Part shown: positions 26,883 through 34,897 of the stretch, one piece after another
How the letters are laid out: each line of letters starts with the position of its first letter
How positions within the stretch are numbered: the first letter of the stretch is position 1
Source of the DNA: Synechococcus sp. AG-670-B23
GTDB taxonomy: Bacteria > Cyanobacteriota > Cyanobacteriia > PCC-6307 > Cyanobiaceae
DNA length: 38,762 nt
Assembly: GCA_003209165.1 (NCBI GenBank)
Contig: QCSL01000017.1
Span: forward strand, 1 to 38,762
Reading direction: 5' to 3'
The notes under the pieces: model-generated
The model's input: only the letters and a program-made list of their open reading frames with translations
What the model was told of the DNA's origin: nothing
Database searches by the model: none
Translations under genes and position numbers: made by a program

Positions 26883-29042
26883 GTGACAGGTGCAGCTCTG
26901 CCCTCCACGGTCCTCGGCCGATCAAAGCCTCGCCATCGGCCTGTAGAGCATCAGAATGCTGCCAGCTCCAGTTTGGGTGTGCAGGCAGGGCCGCGAATCG
27001 GAACGCTGCTGCTGCTGTCAGTTGCTGGCCTGAGTGGGTTGGCTGCCTGGGGCGGGCAGCAATTGCTGAACAAGCAGCATCAGGGCCTCACACCTGAGGC
27101 CTCGCAGGCAAGGCTTTGGCAGCACTACCGCTGGGCCATCGATCCGCAGACCCGTCGAGAAGCCGCCTTGTTGATGGTGGCCAGGGATGGGGCACCGGAA
27201 CTGCTCCATGGCCAAGGCTGGGGGCGCGATCCGATTGCGGCCGTGGTGCTCGAACGGGCAGCCCTCACCGCGGCCGCCCAGGGCAAGACATCGGACGCCT
27301 CAAAGACCTGGCAGCTCCTGTTGGATCGCTTTCCCGAATCACCCGGCTCCGCCTGGGCTCGCTTGGCTCTTGGCAACAAGAATCCCGTTCTTTATCAACA
27401 GCTGCTCCAGCAACAACCCGCGCACCCAGCAGCAATGACCTTGGCGGCTAGGGATGGGTCCGAAGCGCTGGGAAGCCATCAAGGGGCCCTGCACCTGGCC
27501 CAATGGAATGCTCTACGGCCCGGCGCCCTGGAACTAATGCGTGACGCCTGCAAAGCCACAGGGGCGCAGGCGCCAGAGCCCGACCAGCGCCAAACCTTGG
27601 CGCAAGCACTGGCGAAACGAGGCCATGCCGAAACCGCACTGGCCTGTCTCCAGGAGCTCGATGCCGCACCCGAGACCCAGCTGGCCATCGGTCGTTCCCG
27701 GCTGCTGAATGGCGACCCTGACTCGGGCACTGCACAGCTGCTGACCCTGACACAGACCCATCCAAACCATCCCGCCAGCCTTGAAGCGGCGCGGATCTTG
27801 AGCGAACCGCTCTATCCCGAGCCTGGGGTGCTGGATGCTTTACCAGAGGCAATTGAAAAGCGCTCAGCCGCCGTTGCCGCGGCCCGCGTACGACTCGCCG
27901 GCGGCGATGGGGCGGATGCCGCCATTAGCCACTGGCCCAACGACCCCGACATCTGGCAACTCCAATGGGAGCTTGCCCGCGAGGCGTTTCTCGCTGGGGA
28001 TTGGAATCGTGCCCGCGACTTGCTGGACCGCCGCCAAGAGGATGGGCCCCTGCCTCCTCCATTGGAGGCGCGACGGCTGTTCTGGCTGGGGCGCAGCCAA
28101 CAGGAACTCGGTGATGTGGCAGAGGCAGAACGCACCTGGCGCCGCCTGATCGGGGCCTTCCCCGCTGGCTACTACCGGTGGCAAGCCATGGAGCACCTGG
28201 GAGTTGCCGAACCCCTGGCGCTGCGATCCCCAAACCCGCAGGAACACCAACCAACCTGGCAACCCCTCGATAGCCAAAACGGCCTGGTGAACGAGCTTTG
28301 GCGCCTGGGCCAGGTGCACGCCGCCTGGGAGGCCTGGCAGGCCCAAGGAAATCCTGAAATCATGCCGCCACCCGAGGAACGTCTCGCCGAGGGCAGGCTG
28401 CGGCTGGCCGTTGGAGACACCTGGCTGGGGCTGGATCAGCTCTGGTGGCTCAGCCTCCGCTGGCGTGATCCCAGCTGCCTCCAAAAGAGCCTTCTTCATC
28501 GCAGCCAATTCCCTCGCCTCTTCGAGGCTGAGATGCAGACAGCGGCAGAGCGAGAAGGCCTTCAAGTCAATCTGCTGCGAGCGATCGCCAAACAGGAGTC
28601 ACGCTTCGCACCTGGAGTCGTCTCCCCTGCTGGGGCCGTTGGCGTGATGCAACTGCTGCCCTCAACGGCCACGGAGATGGCTGACGCACCAACCAGCACG
28701 TTGATGCTGAAGGATCCCGGCGATAACATCAAACTGGGCTCTCGGTACCTGAACCAATTGCTGGAGCGATGGGACAACGACCCCTTTCGCAGCATTGCCA
28801 GCTACAACGCCGGTCCCGGTGCCGTGGCGTCTTGGGCGCAACCCCCGAATGCCGATGATGCAGCGCTCTGGGTGGAACAGATTCCCTACCCCGAGACACG
28901 TTTCTACACTAAGAAAGTGCTTGATAATCTGCTGGGTTACCTAGGTGGTGATCAACCCTTCTGCGAAGAGGCTGACGGGGGGATGCGGCAAAAGCGTGCC
29001 AGCGAAAATGCCACTGATTACTACCAAACTCATCAAAAGTAG
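26883..29042 (+). CDS. Slt70-type soluble/secreted lytic murein transglycosylase
   Basis: A large lytic transglycosylase that cleaves the MurNAc-GlcNAc bond with 1,6-anhydro product formation. The N-terminal region has a hydrophobic anchor or signal (RIGTLLLLSVAGLSGLAAWG), then a long alanine/leucine-rich superhelix of TPR-like pairs (about residues 70-520). The catalytic SLT domain lies at about 555-690, with LLRAIAKQESRFAPGVVSP (catalytic glutamate in KQES), AGAVGVMQLLPSTATEMA, and ASYNAGPGAVASW. The frame opens at GTG 26883, but a GTG at 26979, just before the hydrophobic segment, gives 687 residues and is a likely true start. Its 3' end overlaps the next, convergent gene by 102 bases. Confidence 0.92.
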   Translation: MTGAALPSTVLGRSKPRHRPVEHQNAASSSLGVQAGPRIGTLLLLSVAGLSGLAAWGGQQLLNKQHQGLTPEASQARLWQHYRWAIDPQTRREAALLMVARDGAPELLHGQGWGRDPIAAVVLERAALTAAAQGKTSDASKTWQLLLDRFPESPGSAWARLALGNKNPVLYQQLLQQQPAHPAAMTLAARDGSEALGSHQGALHLAQWNALRPGALELMRDACKATGAQAPEPDQRQTLAQALAKRGHAETALACLQELDAAPETQLAIGRSRLLNGDPDSGTAQLLTLTQTHPNHPASLEAARILSEPLYPEPGVLDALPEAIEKRSAAVAAARVRLAGGDGADAAISHWPNDPDIWQLQWELAREAFLAGDWNRARDLLDRRQEDGPLPPPLEARRLFWLGRSQQELGDVAEAERTWRRLIGAFPAGYYRWQAMEHLGVAEPLALRSPNPQEHQPTWQPLDSQNGLVNELWRLGQVHAAWEAWQAQGNPEIMPPPEERLAEGRLRLAVGDTWLGLDQLWWLSLRWRDPSCLQKSLLHRSQFPRLFEAEMQTAAEREGLQVNLLRAIAKQESRFAPGVVSPAGAVGVMQLLPSTATEMADAPTSTLMLKDPGDNIKLGSRYLNQLLERWDNDPFRSIASYNAGPGAVASWAQPPNADDAALWVEQIPYPETRFYTKKVLDNLLGYLGGDQPFCEEADGGMRQKRASENATDYYQTHQK

Positions 29043-29444
29043 GCAGATCCCAGGAGCGGGCCGAACACCGATGCGGATGAAATCGAGCCTGGCCAACAGC
29101 AATGATGAAGCCAGGATTAGTACGTTAGCGAGCACATTGAGCTTCAACAGGTATATGCCTCCGGTGATCACCACCAGCAGCGTGACCACCAACGTCATCA
29201 CCCTGCTTGATGCCATGAGCAAAGACACCTGTCTTAAAAGCAGATCCGGCATCGTGCAGAAGACGACAACCACCTGGGCCTGCATCAGCACGAGGCACCA
29301 GAACCAGGCCGCACTCATTCCGTAGAGAGAGGTGAAGCCGGGCTGAACAATCTGCCCATGGTTGCCGAGAACAACCGCAACGAGAAACAGCACCGTCAAC
29401 AACGGCGCCCGAACTGGAAGGCTCAGCAGTCGCAGAATTGGCAT
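28941..29444 (-). CDS. hypothetical membrane protein
   Basis: A 167-residue protein with about four hydrophobic segments: LTVLFLVAVVLGNHG near the N terminus, AAWFWCLVLMQAQVVVVFC, VMTLVVTLLVVITGGIYLLK, and one in the C-terminal third (GICLLLMSLVVISGIFAG). The ATG at 29444 is used, and the chain begins with a short basic stretch. No family is recognised. Coding is supported by length and the regular helix pattern. The last 102 bases overlap the lytic transglycosylase gene on the opposite strand, which is a long overlap for genuine genes, so a shorter form is possible. Confidence 0.62.
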   Translation of the reverse strand: MPILRLLSLPVRAPLLTVLFLVAVVLGNHGQIVQPGFTSLYGMSAAWFWCLVLMQAQVVVVFCTMPDLLLRQVSLLMASSRVMTLVVTLLVVITGGIYLLKLNVLANVLILASSLLLARLDFIRIGVRPAPGICLLLMSLVVISGIFAGTLLPHPPVSLFAEGLITT

Positions 29445-29507
29445 GGATGCAAGCTAGCCGCGGGCTTTCGAAGAAGCTGCCAAAGTGATTGCTGCGGTTG
29501 AAGTGCG

Positions 29508-30083
29508 ATGTCAGGCACCCCGGAATCTTCGCCCCTGGGCACGACACAGCGATGGGTACTGGTGCTGATCGCAGTAGCTCTGGCCGTTGGCTTGGTCATC
29601 CTGCGCGGTGGCATTCAGAGCGAAAGCCCGATGGAGCAGCTGGCGAGACGATCCCTCGACCCGCAAATAGCGTTAACGAATGGACGGCACACGCTGATCG
29701 AGTTCTACGCCGATTGGTGCCAGGTTTGCAGGGAGATGGCGCCCTCAATGCTGGACCTGGAGAAACGATCCCGGGATCGACTCGATGTTGTTCTCGTGAA
29801 CGTCGACAACCCGCGTTGGCAAGATCTCGTTGATCGCTACGACGTCAACGGCATCCCCCAGTTGAATCTATTCAACGCTGAAGGAGAGCCAAAGGGGCGA
29901 TCCCTCGGTTTGCGCAACGCTAAAGAACTAAAGCTGCTAACCACAGCACTGCTCGAAGATCAGCCGTTGCCTGCCTTGCCTGGTGTCGGCAACATCAACG
30001 GACTGCTGACGCCCTCCTCCGCAAGCAGTGCTCTAGCAGGTGACCCCATTCCAGCCACGGCCGGGCCCCGCAGCCATGGTTGA
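29508..30083 (+). CDS. txlA: membrane-anchored thioredoxin-like protein (TxlA/HCF164 type)
   Basis: A 191-residue thioredoxin-fold protein tethered by an N-terminal helix (WVLVLIAVALAVGLVIL), with the redox domain facing the other side of the membrane. The active-site motif is WCQVC (HTLIEFYADWCQVCREMAPS), followed by LDVVLVNVDNPRWQDLVDRY and the cis-proline loop NGIPQLNLFN. This matches cyanobacterial TxlA and plant HCF164, which pass reductant across the thylakoid membrane for cytochrome b6f assembly. The C terminus beyond about residue 155 is low-complexity (SSASSALAGDPIP). The ATG at 29508 gives the expected helix. The stop overlaps the longest form of thyX (TTGA). Confidence 0.92.
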   Translation: MSGTPESSPLGTTQRWVLVLIAVALAVGLVILRGGIQSESPMEQLARRSLDPQIALTNGRHTLIEFYADWCQVCREMAPSMLDLEKRSRDRLDVVLVNVDNPRWQDLVDRYDVNGIPQLNLFNAEGEPKGRSLGLRNAKELKLLTTALLEDQPLPALPGVGNINGLLTPSSASSALAGDPIPATAGPRSHG

Positions 30084-30127
30084 CACGCCTCGCCATGATC
30101 ACCACAACTGGTCACTCTGACGCTCCC

Positions 30128-30850
30128 ATGGACCGCTTTCGGGTCGATCTGATCGCAGCTACGCCGAACCCGCAGCAATGTGTATACGCCGCCATGCACC
30201 AGGACTACAGCGAAGGGTTTGTGGCCGGTGATCGTGCGGATTGGCCCGATGAACAACGTGCCGGAGAGATCTGCGTCAAACGTCTGCTGTCTGGTGAACG
30301 CGGTCACTACGGCCCGATGGAGCATGCCCAGATCGTGCTGAATGTGGGCTGGTTCCCGCACTCGGTGATGCAGCAGGCCCGCACCCACAGGGTTGGGGTG
30401 AGCTTCGATGTGCAATCGATGCGCTACACCGGAGAACGTATCTGCCGTGCAGCGGATGGAGCCCTGGACCTGGAGGATGTGTTTTATCTGAGGCCAGTCG
30501 GCGAGTACAGCGATCGGCAGGGCAAGAGGTACACCTACACCGAAGCGCTGCGTCATCAAGATCTCGATCTATGCCGAAGCGCCGCCGAGCGCTACAGGGA
30601 TCTACTAGAGGCAGGCTTCGCCGAAGAGCACGCCCGCGGCATCCTTCCCTTCGACTACCGCCAGCATTTTGTTGTGAGCTTCAGTCTGCGGGCATTCCTG
30701 CACTTCATGGATTTGCGGGCCAAACTCGATGCCCAACTGGAGATCCGCCAGCTTTGTGATCTGATGTGGCCCCATATGGTGGAGTGGGCCCCTGAATTCG
30801 CAGCTTGGTATGAAAAAAGCAGGCTGCACAGAGCGCGTCTGGCCCCCTAA
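30128..30850 (+). CDS. thyX: FAD-dependent thymidylate synthase
   Basis: ThyX makes dTMP from dUMP with methylene-tetrahydrofolate, FAD and NADPH, replacing the classical ThyA. Recognisable parts are FRVDLIAATPNPQQCVYAAM, the GHYGPMEHAQIVLNV stretch, the flavin/substrate motif in ARTHRVGVSFDVQSMRYTG (a variant of RHRxxSxNExSxRY), and ILPFDYRQHFVVSFSLRAFL with LDAQLEIRQLCDLMWP near the C terminus. Starts at 30080 (TTG), 30095 (ATG) and 30128 (ATG) are possible. I use 30128, which gives 240 residues and begins MDRFRVDLI. It follows txlA and converges with dcd 11 bases on. Confidence 0.94.
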   Translation: MDRFRVDLIAATPNPQQCVYAAMHQDYSEGFVAGDRADWPDEQRAGEICVKRLLSGERGHYGPMEHAQIVLNVGWFPHSVMQQARTHRVGVSFDVQSMRYTGERICRAADGALDLEDVFYLRPVGEYSDRQGKRYTYTEALRHQDLDLCRSAAERYRDLLEAGFAEEHARGILPFDYRQHFVVSFSLRAFLHFMDLRAKLDAQLEIRQLCDLMWPHMVEWAPEFAAWYEKSRLHRARLAP

Positions 30851-30861
30851 TCAAGCGAACT

Positions 30862-31455
30862 CTAGACCTTAGCGAGTGTTACCCGTTCCGGCTGATGCTG
30901 GTACTTGCCTTGACGATCGCTGTAGGTGGTTGAGCAGGGATCACCCTCAAAAAACAGCAGCTGACAGATGCCTTCATCGGCATAAATCCGGCAGTCAGCA
31001 CCGGAGCTATTGCTGAATTCAAGGGTGAGGTGGCCCTCCCAGCTCGCTTCTGCCGGGGTGGTGTTCACGATAATTCCAAGGCGGGCATAAGTGCTCTTGC
31101 CCAAACAGATCACGGTGATGTTGGGGGGAACTCGCAACTTCTCCAATGCCACGCCGAGGCCATAGGAATGGGCCGGAAGAATGAAATAGCGCCCGTCTTC
31201 ATCTTCATGAAGGGGGGTGGGTTCGAGATTGGCTGGATTGAACCGCTTGGGGTTCATCACCGTGCCCGGAACATGCCGGAAGATCAGAAATTCCTTTGAA
31301 GACAGGCGCAGGTCGTAGCCGTAGGACGAGCAACCGAAGCTCAGGACCGGTCGCAGCTTTTGCTCTGGATCCAAATGACGAACAAGACCACTCTGGAATG
31401 GCTCGATCATTCCCTGCCCGGCCTGTTCAGTGATCCAGCGATCGCTCTTGAGCAT
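30862..31455 (-). CDS. dcd: dCTP deaminase
   Basis: Dcd converts dCTP to dUTP, feeding dUMP into thymidylate synthesis. The 197-residue protein matches the trimeric dUTPase-fold family: LSFGCSSYGYDLRLSSKEFLIF, then FILPAHSYGLGVALEKLRVP, the STYARLGIIVNTTPAE segment with catalytic arginine, and SWEGHLTLEFSN carrying the catalytic glutamate. The ATG at 31455 is preferred to the adjacent TTG, giving a one-base overlap with the upstream CobA-like stop (TGATG). With convergent thyX it forms a compact dTMP-supply locus. Because monofunctional Dcd yields dUTP, a separate dUTPase is expected elsewhere. Confidence 0.94.
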   Translation of the reverse strand: MLKSDRWITEQAGQGMIEPFQSGLVRHLDPEQKLRPVLSFGCSSYGYDLRLSSKEFLIFRHVPGTVMNPKRFNPANLEPTPLHEDEDGRYFILPAHSYGLGVALEKLRVPPNITVICLGKSTYARLGIIVNTTPAEASWEGHLTLEFSNSSGADCRIYADEGICQLLFFEGDPCSTTYSDRQGKYQHQPERVTLAKV

Positions 31456-32054
31456 CAAAAACCTCTACGCAACTCCGTGACTTGATCTGCCATCTCCACC
31501 ACACCGGTAGGGATCGCAGGTCCTGTGATGATCACATCCATCGAAGCGGGCCGCTGTTCGAGAGCTGCAATCACGTCAGCTTCATCTAGGTATCCGAAGG
31601 CCACCGCCAGGCCGATTTCATCCAGCACCAGCTGGTCGAGATCGCCCTGGATCAGATGTTGACGGCAGATAGACCAAACCTCAGCCACCGCCTCTGCCCC
31701 AACGGGATGCCCCGGCGAGGAGAGGCAGAAGGGAACCTCCGGACGAAGCCAAACCAGCCCACCGCAAAGCTGAACCTGGCCGGCTGGTCCCTGCTGCACG
31801 CCTCCTTTGAGGAACTGACTGATCAGAACACGACTGCCCAAGCCAGCAGCACGCATGGCCTGGCTGAGCACACTGGCAAAACTGCCTCGGTAGGGCGCCG
31901 TGTGCACCTGCAGCTGTCCTTCGGGAGCCACCAGATACAGGGGTGGTGGATCGGCGTCGGGAGGCAAGGGTCTGAGGCGCGCCCGCTCCAAAGCCTCTTG
32001 ATCCCGATCCAGGGAATTCTGGAAAGCTTGAGGGTCGGCGAAGCTTGTGGTCAT
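31455..32054 (-). CDS. CobA/CobO-like corrinoid adenosyltransferase homologue, P-loop degenerate
   Basis: A 199-residue protein with the fold of ATP:corrinoid adenosyltransferase. The C-terminal half matches well: LDQLVLDEIGLAVAFGYLDE (Walker B region), VIAALEQRPASMDVIITGP, and EMADQVTELR. The N-terminal half has QVHTAPYRGSFASVLSQAMR where true CobA has a Walker A loop (GNGKGKTT), so both the lysine and the threonine are missing. The usual C-terminal AQxGIDF-type tail is also absent, as the protein stops at TELRRGF. It may therefore be non-catalytic or differently acting. The ATG at 32054 is used. It is coupled to dcd, which fits a deoxynucleotide context because cyanobacteria commonly use B12-dependent ribonucleotide reductase. 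Confidence 0.8.
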   Translation of the reverse strand: MTTSFADPQAFQNSLDRDQEALERARLRPLPPDADPPPLYLVAPEGQLQVHTAPYRGSFASVLSQAMRAAGLGSRVLISQFLKGGVQQGPAGQVQLCGGLVWLRPEVPFCLSSPGHPVGAEAVAEVWSICRQHLIQGDLDQLVLDEIGLAVAFGYLDEADVIAALEQRPASMDVIITGPAIPTGVVEMADQVTELRRGF

Positions 32055-32199
32055 CACGGAAGCATCTATCCGGGAGACCCCGGCAAGACCTTGAATGTAG
32101 CGGTGAGATCACATTTCACAAGGGGATCGACACCACCCATGGTGTTCGGACAGGGCGAGAACCACCAGCCTGAGAGGCTTGATGAATTGCACACCACCG

Positions 32200-32943
32200 A
32201 TGAGTCAATCCCCTGAACACCGCACTGATGGCCGTCGCCCACAGCAGTTGCGACCGTTCTCGGTGACCTGGAACCCCATGGGGTTTGCCTTGAGCTCCCT
32301 GGTGGTTCACACCGGCCGAACCGCTGTTCTCTGCAGCGTCTGCCTCGAGGAAAAGGTTCCCCGCTGGCGCAAGGGAGAGGGGTTGGGATGGCTAAGCGCC
32401 GAATACCGGCTACTGCCCGGATCAACGCCACAGCGGCAATCTCGGGAGCTGATGAAACTCTCGGGTCGCACCCAGGAGATTCAGCGGTTGATTGGCCGAA
32501 GCTTGCGCGCCGTGATCGATATGGAGCGCCTTGGTGAGCGCAGCTTGCTGATCGACTGCGATGTGATCCAAGCAGACGCAGGCACCCGGACAGCCTCCAT
32601 CACCGGGGCTTGGCTCGCCCTTGACCAGGCCTGCCGATCATTGGTAGATCAAGGAGTACTGAATGATTCGCCCTTAGTCGACCAGGTGGCGGCCGTGTCC
32701 GTTGGCTTGGTGAATGGCCAGGCCTTGCTGGATCTGGACTACAGCGAAGACAGCCGTGCTGAGGTAGATCTAAACGTTGTGCAAGCTGGCGATGGCCGCT
32801 TGTTAGAAATCCAGGGCACTGCGGAGGGAGCGCCCTTCAGCCGCAGCCAACTCAATGAGCTGCTGGATTTGGCGGAGCCGGGATTGACATCCCTGATGCA
32901 GGAGCAACGCCAAGCCTTCAACAAGCACAGCAGCGTTACGTAA
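32200..32943 (+). CDS. rph: ribonuclease PH
   Basis: RNase PH is a phosphorolytic 3'-5' exoribonuclease that trims tRNA and rRNA 3' ends. From the ATG at 32200 it has 247 residues. It begins [20 protein letters not shown], then [78 protein letters not shown] (the catalytic aspartate region), and [20 protein letters not shown], all standard. The longer frame opens seven codons earlier but the shorter start fits the family. Its TAA stop lies within the NtcA-binding site of the next gene. The upstream gene is divergent, separated by 145 bases that include a short 6-bp hairpin (32129-32144) and nothing else of note. Confidence 0.95.
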   Translation: MSQSPEHRTDGRRPQQLRPFSVTWNPMGFALSSLVVHTGRTAVLCSVCLEEKVPRWRKGEGLGWLSAEYRLLPGSTPQRQSRELMKLSGRTQEIQRLIGRSLRAVIDMERLGERSLLIDCDVIQADAGTRTASITGAWLALDQACRSLVDQGVLNDSPLVDQVAAVSVGLVNGQALLDLDYSEDSRAEVDLNVVQAGDGRLLEIQGTAEGAPFSRSQLNELLDLAEPGLTSLMQEQRQAFNKHSSVT

Positions 32944-32953
32944 TAACCGCTAC
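32940..32953. promoter_or_regulatory. NtcA-binding site (GTA-N8-TAC)
   Basis: A perfect GTA-N8-TAC palindrome, the consensus NtcA operator, spans 32940-32953. It overlaps the rph stop codon (TAA at 32941-32943) and lies 48 bases before the likely ntcA start. Together with the -10 element 22 bases downstream it forms a canonical NtcA-activated promoter, so it is probably functional and autoregulatory. Confidence 0.85.
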
Positions 32954-32975
32954 ATGGCGGCCACCGCTGGCTCCG

Positions 32976-32981
32976 TAACTT
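32976..32981 (+). promoter_or_regulatory. -10 element of ntcA promoter (TAN3T)
   Basis: TAACTT fits the TAN3T -10 consensus of NtcA-activated promoters and starts exactly 22 bases after the GTA-N8-TAC site, the spacing seen in characterised promoters (22-23). A transcript starting about seven bases downstream would precede a purine-rich ribosome-binding stretch (AGGGGG at 32991-32996) and the ATG at 33002. Confidence 0.75.
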
Positions 32982-33001
32982 CGCTTAATCAGGGGGTTGT
33001 C

Positions 33002-33718
33002 ATGACAAGTAGCCGAGGCTTCAGCCGATACGCCCCACAGATGGTGGCTCCATCTCAGAGTGCAGAACCGGCCAACCGCTCACTTCTAGAGATCATTCGT
33101 GATCTTGATGGCGCCAGCAGCGAACTGGTGGACCGCAACAAGACCATCTTTTTCCCTGGAGATCCAGCAGAACGGGTGTATTTGATCCGCCGGGGAGCCG
33201 TTCGTCTCTCCCGCGTCTACGAGTCGGGGGAAGAAATCACGGTGGCCTTGCTGCGCGAGAACAGCCTTTTCGGGGTGCTTTCGCTGCTGACCGGTCAGCG
33301 GTCAGATCGCTTTTACCATGCTGTGGCCTTCACCAGGGTCGAGATGGTGACGGCGCCGGCGACCTCAGTGAAGGCAGCCATCGAAGCAGACACCAGCGTT
33401 GGCCTGCGCTTGCTGCAGGGTCTCTCCAGTCGGATTCTTCAGACCGAAACGATGATCGAAACCCTGACCCACAGGGACATGTCATCCAGACTGGTGAGCT
33501 TCCTGCTTGTGCTGTGCAGGGATTTCGGCGTGGCGGATGAGCTGGGCATCACCATCGACCTGCGCCTTTCCCATCAAGCTATTGCCGAAGCAATTGGCTC
33601 AACCCGCGTCACAATCACGCGTCTGCTGGGAGACTTGCGTCAATCCGGTCTGGTTCAGATTGACCGCAAAAAAATCACCGTTCTGGATCCGATTGCTTTG
33701 GCCAAACGCTTCAGTTAG
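33002..33718 (+). CDS. ntcA: global nitrogen regulator NtcA
   Basis: NtcA is the CRP-family activator that senses 2-oxoglutarate and controls nitrogen assimilation in cyanobacteria. The effector domain includes [60 protein letters not shown], and the long dimerisation helix ([19 protein letters not shown]). The helix-turn-helix [20 protein letters not shown] reads the GTA-N8-TAC site. The frame is open from an ATG at 32954, but that codon directly abuts the NtcA box and lies upstream of the -10 element. The ATG at 33002, preceded by AGGGGG, gives 238 residues and is preferred. It follows rph and is followed 27 bases later by a DUF3084 gene. Confidence 0.97.
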   Translation: MTSSRGFSRYAPQMVAPSQSAEPANRSLLEIIRDLDGASSELVDRNKTIFFPGDPAERVYLIRRGAVRLSRVYESGEEITVALLRENSLFGVLSLLTGQRSDRFYHAVAFTRVEMVTAPATSVKAAIEADTSVGLRLLQGLSSRILQTETMIETLTHRDMSSRLVSFLLVLCRDFGVADELGITIDLRLSHQAIAEAIGSTRVTITRLLGDLRQSGLVQIDRKKITVLDPIALAKRFS

Positions 33719-33745
33719 GCCGCCCAACGCCCAACTGGTGCTGCC

Positions 33746-34897
33746 ATGAGCGGCTGGGCACTAATACTGGTTCTGCTGGTGCTCGGGGGCGTGCTGTCGA
33801 CCCTGGGAGACAGGTTGGGCAGCCGAGTTGGCAAAGCGCGCCTGAGTTTGTTCAAGATGCGCCCGCGGCGGACCGCCGTTCTGATCACAGTGCTGACCGG
33901 CAGCCTGATCAGTGCACTATCACTTGGCCTGCTGCTACTTGTGAGCCGAAAGTTGCGGGTGGGCCTGTTTGAACTGGATGCCCTGCAGGAGAAACTTCAG
34001 GACAGCCGGCGGCAGCTCGAGGCAGCCGAACTGGAACGGGACAAGACCCAAACGGAAACCAAGCGGATCGCTACTGAGCTCAAGCAATCGCAGCAACGGG
34101 CCAACACCCTGCGCCTGGAACTGGCTCCTTTGCAAAAAGAACGGGCCGAACTCGAGGCCGAACGCGAACGTCTAAGCCAGGACATCGCCTCCCGCGATGC
34201 GGACATCCAGCGCACGGAAGCCGAACTCAACAGCGTTCGCAGCCGTATCCGTGCCGGTGAACAGGAACTCAAGGAACTGGAACGCAATCTGGTTGCCCTA
34301 AGGCGTGGATCTGTAGTGATCAGCAGCGGACAGACCTTGGCGAGAGCAACTGTTCGACTCGATGCTCCGGACCAGGCAAAACAGGCTGTCGACAGGCTGC
34401 TGCAGAAAGCCAATCTCAACGCCTACGGGAAAGTGCGACCCGGCGAAGCACCCGAACGCCAGTTGATCCGCGTTCCCCGCAGCGACGTGGAACGGCTGCA
34501 AAACATCATCCGCAAACCGGACACTTGGGTGATCTCGCTGCGCTCTGCCACCAACGTGCTGCGTGGTGAAACGGCGGTGTACGCCTTCCCCGAGGTGCGT
34601 GCCAACCGCCCGGTGGCACAAATCGGAGACGTGCTCGCCACCACCACACTGCAACCAGATGAACGCACGCCGGAGGGCATTCGCACGCGGCTGAACCTTC
34701 TATTGGCCTCGGCCTATGCCGAGGTGCAACGGCGGGGATCCCTGACCGAGGGGCTTCAGTTCGATGGATCAGCACTCTCCCAACTAGCCCAGACACTTAT
34801 AGAAGGCACCAGCCAAAGCGTGGTCTTGAGAGCAGTAGCCGCAGGGGTCAGTGACAGCGCCGACCCTGTGGTCGTCTCGGTTGAAGTATCCCCATGA
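33746..34897 (+). CDS. DUF3084 coiled-coil membrane protein
   Basis: A 383-residue protein of a cyanobacterial DUF3084 family, function unknown. Two hydrophobic segments lie near the N terminus (GWALILVLLVLGGVLSTLG and VLITVLTGSLISALSLGLLLLVS), flanking KARLSLFKMRPRRTAV. A long, highly charged coiled coil follows (about residues 78-185, rich in QLEAAELERDK and ERERLSQDI patterns), and a C-terminal globular domain contains VVISSGQTLARATVRL and GETAVYAFPEVRANRPVAQIG. A role in envelope or division scaffolding would fit this shape but is not shown. The ATG at 33746 is used. Its stop overlaps the next gene by four bases (ATGA). Confidence 0.88.
   Translation: MSGWALILVLLVLGGVLSTLGDRLGSRVGKARLSLFKMRPRRTAVLITVLTGSLISALSLGLLLLVSRKLRVGLFELDALQEKLQDSRRQLEAAELERDKTQTETKRIATELKQSQQRANTLRLELAPLQKERAELEAERERLSQDIASRDADIQRTEAELNSVRSRIRAGEQELKELERNLVALRRGSVVISSGQTLARATVRLDAPDQAKQAVDRLLQKANLNAYGKVRPGEAPERQLIRVPRSDVERLQNIIRKPDTWVISLRSATNVLRGETAVYAFPEVRANRPVAQIGDVLATTTLQPDERTPEGIRTRLNLLLASAYAEVQRRGSLTEGLQFDGSALSQLAQTLIEGTSQSVVLRAVAAGVSDSADPVVVSVEVSP

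Noticed and set aside
32954..33001. Longer ntcA start (ATG at 32954)
   Set aside because: These codons contain the -10 element and lie directly after the NtcA box, so they are promoter DNA rather than coding sequence.
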